Origin: Symbiodinium natans
Lineage: Eukaryota > Sar > Dinophyceae > Suessiales > Symbiodiniaceae
NCBI GenBank assembly: GCA_905221605.1
Contig: CAJNDS010002353.1
Location: forward strand, 64,857 to 128,856
Direction of reading: 5' to 3'
Length of the DNA stretch: 64,000 nt
Of the stretch, positions 46,601 to 55,600 are shown in pieces. The position numbers and the translations under genes are program-made. Each line of letters opens with the position of its first letter. Within the stretch, counting starts at the first letter, position 1. The notes under the pieces were generated by a model. It was not told the DNA's origin. It saw only the letters and a list, made by a program, of their open reading frames with translations, and did no database searches.

Positions 46601-49600
46601 TCCCAAGACCCAAAATCCTAAACCCCGAACCCTGGCCCCCAAACCCCAAACCCTCAACCCTCAACCCTAAACGGCTCACAGGCACCGGTTCCGCCAGCCC
46701 TCAGCTCCACAGCGGCAGGTGTTGCAACCTTATGGGGGGACGCGTAGGGTTTTGGGGGTTTGGGGGGGACTTTGTAGGTAGGCAAGTGGGTTTAGGGTTT
46801 AGGGTTTAGGGTTAGGGTTTAGGGTTGGGGTATTGGGTGTAGGGCGGGTAGGGTTTGGGGTTGGGGGTTGGGGGTTTGGGGTTTGGGGTTTGGGGCTAGG
46901 GGCTTGGGGCTTGGGGTTTGGGGTTTGGGGTTTGGGGTTTGGGGTTTGGGGTTTAGGGTTTAGGGTTTGGGGTTTGGGGTTTAGGGTTTAGGGGGTTTGG
47001 GGTTTAGGGGGTTTGGGGTTTGGGGTTTAGGGTTTAGGGTTGAAGGTTTGGGGGTTCAAGGTTTAGGGAAGTGTCAGGAAGTGGATGTACGATGGTGCAA
47101 GAGCAGCTCCCACACACCCACACATTCATGGAGCTTTGAACTTGAACTGATGCTGTAAACCCTAAAACCCTGAACCCCTAAACGGGACAGAAAAGGCCTC
47201 GGCATATGGAAACGTGTTCCGCATCTGTGCTTCACAACAAGGAAAGCCACGAAGAGGTGCACCAATGACGAAAACCCTCCCCCCTGAAAGCAAACCAGCT
47301 TATACGTTGGTATTTCAAGGGCTTGTTCATGCTCTTTAAGGGCTGAAAAGAGTACGGTGTGGGTTTGAGAGTTTAGGGTTTTGGGTTTCGGGTTTAGGGT
47401 TTAGGGTGCTGAGGCTTTTCTTGGGCAAAAGCTGAAGGTTCCTTCAGGTCTTGAGCTCGCAGACTAAGGTTTTCATGCCGGTGAACCCTAAACTACACAT
47501 GTCGACTCGGAAGGCAGTGAAATCTCAGATGGGCGACCCTAGACCCTGAAACGCCCTTTCTAAAAAGAAGTTTAGGGTTTATATAGGTTTTAGGGTTTAG
47601 GACCCAACAAAAGGAAACCCTAAATCCCAAACCCTGTAAACAATACACCCTGCATCGCCGAAGCCCCCATGACAATAATTTACAAACCCAACCCTCAAAC
47701 GTCCCATAAGTATCCAAAATACAAATACCCCCCATGCATAAACATCGAGACTAACGCCCCCAAAAAGCCTACAGCCCTACACCATACATCCCAAACCGTA
47801 CCCTGAACCCTAAACCCCAAACCCTGAACCCTGCACTTTCAAACCTGGCCCTAACCTACACCCGAACCCTGAACCCTGAACCCTGAACCCTGAACCCTGA
47901 ACCCTAAACCCTAAACCCTAAACCCTAAACCCTAAACCCTAAACCCTAAACCCTAAACCCTAAACCCTAAACCCTAAACCCTAAACCCACCCAAAGCCTA
48001 GCTAGGCAGACCTAGTTCAACGCAGGGAGCCGTCGGCTGCGTCGAAGACGTGCCCCGGGCAGCAAAGGCCTTCCTGGCCGCGAGGGTTCTGAGGGTTTAG
48101 GGTTTAGGGTTTAGGGTTTAGGGTTTAGGGTTTAGGGTTTAGGGTTTAGGGTTTAGGGGAGGGGGGGGGGTTTTGAAAAGCACAGGTTCTTAGGTCCCTC
48201 CACCCAGCCCAATTAAGAGTTTAGGGTTTCGGGGGTTTAGGGCTTCTAGGGTTAAGGGTTTAGGTTTCAGGGTCTAGGGTTGAGGGTGTAGGGGCTAGTG
48301 ATAGTTTTGGGGTTGAGGGTTCAGGGTTCGGGGATCCGTACAGGGTTCGGGTTTGGAGTTGAGGGGGTGCTTATGGTGTTCAGGGGACGCTAAGGGTGTT
48401 TGGGGTATTCAGGGCCTGAGGTTTAGGGGCTTACGGGGCTTAAACTTCAGGTGCAGGGGGTTTTAGGGGTTAGTGCTTCTTACGGTTTAGAGTTTAGATG
48501 TTCCTTTTTTGCAGGGTTTGGGCGTTTGGAGGATTCGGACTTTAGGTCTGTAGGGTTTTGGGGTTGGGGGGGATAGGGTTCAGGGCTTTCGGGGGACCTC
48601 TGGCACCTTATCATTCGAGCGCACTTGTCCTAGAATCTCATGGTCCTGCACCCACTTGAAGTTGCTGACGTGTGTAGTCTGCTGCAAGCACCGGGTATAG
48701 GAAGACCTAAACCACCCTAATCCCGACATCCCCCTAAACCCACACTACCCACTATTTCCCTAACCTCCCCTCCCCTAACACAAACAGATCTTCCGCCTTG
48801 AGGCTACAAGAAGCGCCGTGCAGCCAACCGCACGACGAGCTCTTTGCAATCCTCTTGCTGGGGCTCAAAGTCGTCGTTGTAGAGGACTTCGTTGTGCACG
48901 TCAAACACTGAATCGTCATCAGCTCCGGCTGCGTACGGGTCTGACTTCATGCTAGGGAACGACAACACGTAGCAAGTCAGATGTCCAAGTCTGGCCGGAC
49001 TCCTCCTGTAGGTTTCTTGGCTGCACTTAGGAGGCCAGTAAAAAATTAAACTTTTAGCTGCCTTATTAAGAAACCCAATAAACCCAAAAAGGCTAAAGAT
49101 GTAAAGTTACAGTAAAGCACCACAAATGTTTGTCGACACCATGGCCCCGAGCCAGCTCGGCGCAACTGGGCCGTTTCACGTCCCCAGTGGCCACCATTTC
49201 ATTCGGCCTCCTCCCCAACCACCGAAACCCTAAACCCTAAACCCTAAACCCTAAACCCTAAACCCCAAACCCTAAACCCTAAACCCTAAACCCTAAACCC
49301 TAAACCCTAAACAGCAAGGGAAGTTGCAAGTCCAACGCTTCGAAGCAAGGCACTCTTCTCGCAAATCGAGGAAGGACCCTGGACTCAAATCTGCGCAAAT
49401 TCCTTGGGTTTAGGGTTTAGGGTTTAGGGTTTCGGGTTTAGGGTTTAGGGTTGTCGCTTACAAGGGTGCCCTTTGTCTGTTTCAAGCCCTTTTCAACCCT
49501 AAGCCCTAAACCCCTAAACGCTAAACCCCCAAGTGACTTAGGACGAAGAAGGTACGCTTTTTTGCATCCGAGGGAGTCTACCCCGCCCCCCAACAAAGGA

Positions 49601-52600
49601 GAGTAAGCGCCTACTCCGGACACCAAGGCCTACTGCAAAGGGTTTCGAGGCTTACGGGTGCAGGATTGAGGGATCCAGGTTTTGCTAAGTTTAGTAAATG
49701 GCACCTCGTGTACAGTGGACACCATCGGCATCTCCGAGCGTGGCATCTGTCAGGGGCGGCACATGTCTGGATGTGAGGTCATGTACAGCTCGGGTTCAGA
49801 GCATGGGGATATTTGGAGGTTCAGGGTACTTATAACCCTAAACCTTAAAACCTAAACCCTAAACCCTAATCCCTAAACCCCAATTAAATTATCACTGCAC
49901 TTATTCCCCCCCTAAGTCCTCTAAGTAGGTTACCTGAGGCCAGGACCAAGTTACTGAGGTTGGCCGTACTTTTGAAGTGGTGCTGCTGTAGGCGTTACTG
50001 TAACAGCACATATTGTTTAGGGTTTAGGGTTTAGGGTTTAGGGTTTAGGGCTTAGGGTTGTTCATCCCCCTCCCCCCCTAGTAGATGGGCAGCTATCAAC
50101 CATAATCCCTTCTAGGACTCGCATACACAGAAGCCTTAAGGTTCAGGGTCTAGGGTTTACAGGGGTTACTCTAACCCTCGACCCTAGCACCCCAACACCC
50201 TAACCGCTAAACCCCAAACCTGACGCGCCCTACTTCAGAGTAGACCCTGGAAAAGAGTATATACTTTTTAGGTATTAATAAGCAGCCATAATCGGAACCC
50301 AGTACTCCTAACCCTTACCCTAAACCCTAAACCCTAAACCCTAGACCCTAGACCCTAGACCCATTCGCTTCTCCAATTGATGTGCCGGCAGCCTCCGGGC
50401 ACGCCAGCTTGGTGCACTTGGCGCCGTCACGCTGCCCGTTGGAGGGGCAGAGGCATGTGTTCAAACCTCGGTTTAGGGTTAGGGTTTAGGGTTCAGGGTT
50501 CAGGGTTTAGGGTTGAGGGTTTAGGGTTTAGGGTTTAGGGTTTAGGATTCAGGTTTTAGGGTCTCTTCGGGCTTTGAAATTTGGGTTCAGGGTTTAGGGT
50601 ATGGTCTAGGGTCTCAGTGTTTGGGCTTAATAGAGTTGAGGGCTGAGGGTTTAGAAGTTTAGAATGGCTGTAGGTGCTAAACACGGAAAAGGGGGATTCA
50701 TGATGAAAGGATACTGGAGCTCGGGATTTAGCTTGGCTGCCCTTAGCAGGGTTATAAGGTAAGCTTTTAGCTGCCTTATTAAGAAAGCCAACAAACCCAA
50801 AAAGGCTAAGGATCTAAAGATACGAGTACAGTAAAGCCTAAACCCTAGACCCTAGACCCTAGACCCTAGACCCTAAACCCTAAACCCTAAACCCTAAACT
50901 GAATTCACCACAAAGTTAGGAGCCTATGCTTGGGTGCTCTGGAGAGTCCAGGAGGTGGATCAACAGCTCATCGAACCCGCTCCTTGAATTATTCCGATTT
51001 AGGGTTTAGGGTTTTGGGTTTAGGGTTTAGGGTTTAGGGTCCTAAACCCCACCTACTTTCCAAAATCGACTGCCCCGGAGCCCAGTTCCCCAAACCCTAA
51101 AACCTAACCCAAAACCCCAAACCCTAAAGTGGGGATTTCCTTGCAGCCCTCACGAACAGAAAAACTGCGGCCCTTCAAGTGAACCCTAGGGTGAACACAC
51201 AACCCTAAACCCAAAACCCCTACCCAGACCCCCGGGAGGATCCAAAAAGGTAGAACCCCCAAATAATGCCTTAATTATACTCTTGGGTCATTCTTCGGAA
51301 CCCTTCAAGGGATCTACTTTTTGGATCCTCTCGAAGGTCTGCGTAAATGCTGTTTTTCAAGCCTCGTGGTGGGGGTTTCTTCTTAGGGTCATGGAGGGCA
51401 GGGTGCGTTTGGGCTTTCGGGCTTAGGGCTCAGGGCTCAGGGTTTAGGGTTTAGGGTTCAGGGCTCAGGGTTTAGGGCTCAGGGTTTTGGGTTTAGGGTT
51501 TAGCCAGTTTAGCCCACTGACCATGCACCCAGTCCCTTTCGACGTCGTCTCACTCCAGAATGGATCCACCCACAGTCCCTTGTGACTTTGGTTTGGGGAT
51601 TATAGGGTTTATTAGAGTTTCAGGGCTGAACACGAAATAAACCTAAGTTGGTCTAGGATATAGGGCTTATGGCTAAAGATGAACCCTAAGCGCCCAACCT
51701 TATAAACCCTGAACCTGCCAGGCGATTGGTTAGGTCCCGGCCGTCGCCCGCCGGGAAAGATTCCAGGGGGTTGCAGGTGTCTCGCAAGCAGTGCAGGGGC
51801 AGGGAGGTTTAGGGTAGTAAGGGTTTAGGGTTCGGGGTAAGGGTAGACAGTTTTGGGGTGACGGTAGTCCCTAAACCCTAACCCTAAACCCTAAACCCTA
51901 AACCCTAAACCGTTCGGGGTTTCGGGTCCACGGGAGAGAACAAGGTGCCTTGCTGTACCTATCGGGAATGCCCCAGAACCTCAAGATCCCAAATCAAAAC
52001 TTCAAAACCCGAGACCCTAAACCCTAAACCCTAAACCCTAAACCCCTCCAAACCCCCCCCCCCCCCCAAAACCCTCTCGAGAATCCCCGAGGCATTTGGA
52101 GGGCTCGTAGGGGCGAACCACTGAGGCTCGCAACAAAGTAAGTTTTTTTTGTCATGGCAGGGCAAAGTGACAAAGCAGGGCCCCCAGACCCCAAAAGTCA
52201 ACAACCCTCATGCACTTAAGCCCTACAAGCCCTGACGTCTTTGAAGGTTTGGGGTTTAGGGTTAGATTAGACCATGGATTAGGGTTTGGGGCCAGTTTAG
52301 GGATGGATTAGACCCTGGAAAGACCCCAGCCCTGTAGCCCAAGACCTCCCTCTTTTGCAGGCCTTTCTCCACAGCATGCGAGCAGTGGCGCGACGTGCAG
52401 CGCGACTCGTTCTGGGCATGTGGCTGTTGAGACGACGAAGGCGTGGCTTGGGGTTTCAGGGTTTCAGGGGTCCAGGTTTTCAGGGCTTTCAGGTCTTCAT
52501 GGTTTCAGGGTAGCCAGGGTTTAGGTTTCAGGGTTTAGAGTTTGGGGGCTTCAGAGGCTTGTGGTTTCGGATCAGGGTGTGGCGTATGCGCTGAACGGGT

Positions 52601-55600
52601 TTAGGCGGCTCAGAAGCAAACAGCAGAACTCGAACAGTCAAAGCCGCAAACCCTGCCCTGGGCCTTCCGACACAACGTCACTAAACCCTAAGCCCTAAAC
52701 CCTAACCCCTAAATACCCTAAACCCTAAACCCTAAATACCCTAAACCCTAAATACCCTAAACCCCAAACCCTAAACCCTAAGCCCTAAAAGCTTTTAACT
52801 GGGAGCTCGGGTTCACAGTAAACCCTATAAACCCTGAACCCTAGGTGCCTTGAAGCATAGGATCAGACTGGGACAATGCATTTAACACATGGGTGGTTGT
52901 CAAAATTATGGTCCCTTTTTGGATCCCTATTATAATACGGCACCTAATATTTAGGGTCCCCCAAAAGGGATCATAATTTTGACAACCACCCACATGAGTT
53001 GACTGGGCAACGCTTACAATGCTCTCCGGATCTTGTCGTTGAAGCACCACACAGAGCTTTTTCATAAACCCTAAACCCTAAACCCTAAACCCTAAACCCT
53101 AAACCCTAAACCCTAAACCCTAAACCCTAAACCCTAACCCTAAACCCTAAACCCTAAACCCTAACACTGCAAGCTCGCGTGTTCTTGCAAGTACTTGAGC
53201 GCATTTGCCGTCAGCAGCTGCGTAGCTAAGGGGTCCTAAGGAACCCTAATCCCTGGACCCTCAGCCCGAAAACCCTTAAACTCTGAACGTAAGCATAAAA
53301 CCTCTCAAGCAACCTTGGATTGAGGCCGGGCAACCCTACGACCCCAAAAACGCCAACCCAAAACCCCAAGCCTCAAAAGCCCCAAACCCGAAAAGCCCAA
53401 AAACTGCAAAATCCCATACCCTGCACCCTAAAGCCCCAAAATCCCAACACCCTAATCACCCAAATCACCCTAAACCCTAAAACCCCAGAACCTTCAACCC
53501 TGACACCCCAAACAAGCCTAAACACCGAAAGGCCCTGCGTACAGGCGGGTTTAGGGTTTAGGGTTTAGGGTGCAAAGCCATGGCGCCTTTAACCCACTGG
53601 AGGAGCAGATGCAGCTGTTGCAGTGGTCCTCTGAAAGGCAGAGGGCTTGGAGGTTGAGGGTTTAGGGTTTTCAGTATTTAGTGTTTGGGGGCTTGGGGTT
53701 TGGGATCTAGGGTCTGATAAGGTTCAGGTGGTTTAGGTTTGAAGTCCAAGCGTTTACTGCGCAAGCCGATACGCTCTGATCGACCTTAAAGCTCAAACCC
53801 CAAATGTCTTACCGGCCGACGACTGCACCCCAAACCCAAAGAGCCCAATACCCCTTAATTAATAAGGAATATTCCTTAAATCAAATTAAGGCTCCCTACA
53901 TAATTTAAGGTATATATTCCTTAATTGAGGAGTATTGGGCTCTCTGGGAACCTTAATACTACACCCACCCACCCCCTAGCCACGAGATGGCCCAGTCTGG
54001 GGCTCGTTGGGATCGATTTTTGGGTGCCATCAAGGTGGTTCGGGCTCCGCAGCCGAGGAGTCCAAACTCGCAAGCCCGAAGGCTGTATACTGCTGCCCAG
54101 GATTCAGGGGTTTAGGGTTTAGGGTTTAGGGTTTAGGGCTAGGGTTTAGGGTCTTCGGGGTTTAGGGTTTCCTGATCTGCTGATGCTTATCCGCTGCTTC
54201 GGCTGCGTCGCCGACGATCCGCTGTGGGAGGCTGCAGCAGTTAGTAAAGCCATGACCCCTAAACCCTAAACCCTAAACCCTAAACCCTAAACCCTAAACC
54301 CTAAACCGCAAACCCGTGAACCTTGCAGGCCTCCAGCGTGTGAATCATAAACGCAGCCCTCCATTGGGTTGGACATTGAACTTCGTAGGCAGAGGGCTCA
54401 GCATTTAGTATGCCTGGTTTAGGGCTTAGGCTTTAGGGTTTAGGGTTGGTTTACCTAAGGTTGTACCACTGAAGGGTTCGCTCTACCTTATATCACCCCT
54501 GGATCTTTTCAGTGAAAAGAGCCCCCAAACCCAAGGGCACATACAAAACTACGGGCCCAGGAGGGTGTAAGCTGTAGAACTTGCAGTACCTGAGAAACAC
54601 CCCCAAGGCTTGGCCGCTAAGCCCCCAAAGAATCCCTGACAGTCAAGCCGGCTGACTGTTTAGGGTTTAGGGTTTAAACGGGCCCGAAGCAGACAGGTTA
54701 TCCAAAAGCCCTGCACACTAAGCCCGACTCCGACTCTGAGAGCACAACCCTACCAGCCCTGCAGTACGTACTCTGACAAGAGCTAGGGTGACCGAAAACC
54801 GAACCCCCCCAAAGAAAAAGCTGCAAAAACAAAAAGGCCTAAAGCAAGAGCTACTGTAGTGCGAAAAGCAAATACCCTACTAAAGGACACTTGTATGGGG
54901 GTTCCGCTCTCGTGACAATTCTTGTTGGAAAAGGTTCAGAAGGAACCCAACCCCTGAACATAGGGAACAAAGAACCCACGGTTTGTCTTGAAGCAACAGG
55001 GCAGAAGTTGGGCCCCTCAGCAAGCTCAGAAGCAGGTTTTGTGGTACGCGGAAAAAAGGCGAAGCTCGCCCTCTCGGACTTTCAGGGTACTACGGGGAAT
55101 CCTGGGAAGGGCAGCCCGACGGAGCTCCATGAGCTTTCAAGAAGCCCTTGCCCAAAGGTCATCAAAGGATGGCCTTCAACACGGAACACGCTTCACTAAA
55201 CCGCAACGCGAAACCCTGAACCGTAACCCTAACCCTAAACCCTAAACCCTAAACCCTAAACCCTAAACCCTAAACCCTAAACCCTAAACCCTAAACCCTA
55301 AACCCTAAACCCTAAACCCTAAACCCTAAACCCAACATAATACCTTCCCCCCACCCCCCAGCCCAACCCCCCTTCCGGACAGGGGAGGGACCTTGGAGAA
55401 GACCAACCCCGGGCAACAGCGCTCGGAGTGTTCCGCCTCCTGTGACAAGGCTTACAGGGGGCCTTCAGGGTTTAGGGTTTAGGGTTTAGGGTTTAGGGCC
55501 CAGCGGGATGCAGGGGTTCGGGGCTGAGGGGGATGTAGGATGCAGGGGTTCAGAGGAATGCTGCAGGGGTTTAGCGGTTTGGGGGGCGTTGGGGCTTAGG

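Larger units (their letters stand above)
13383..52362 (-). other. Introns of the cysteine-rich gene: general content
   Basis: Non-coding stretches between the listed exons are mostly 0.4-3 kb. They hold TTTAGGG-type arrays next to exons, short inverted-repeat elements in the middle, poly-G/poly-C runs and unique sequence. In the sense (minus) strand most introns begin with TTTAGGG-type sequence shortly after the donor and end with CCCTAAA-type sequence before the acceptor. Exceptions are the introns around modules 9-10, where both sides carry the same orientation. Confidence 0.7.

Noticed and set aside
49320-49370. Minus-strand exon ECLASKRWTCNFPC
   Set aside because: Resembles a module end, but modules 2 and 3 are already complete and phase does not allow insertion.
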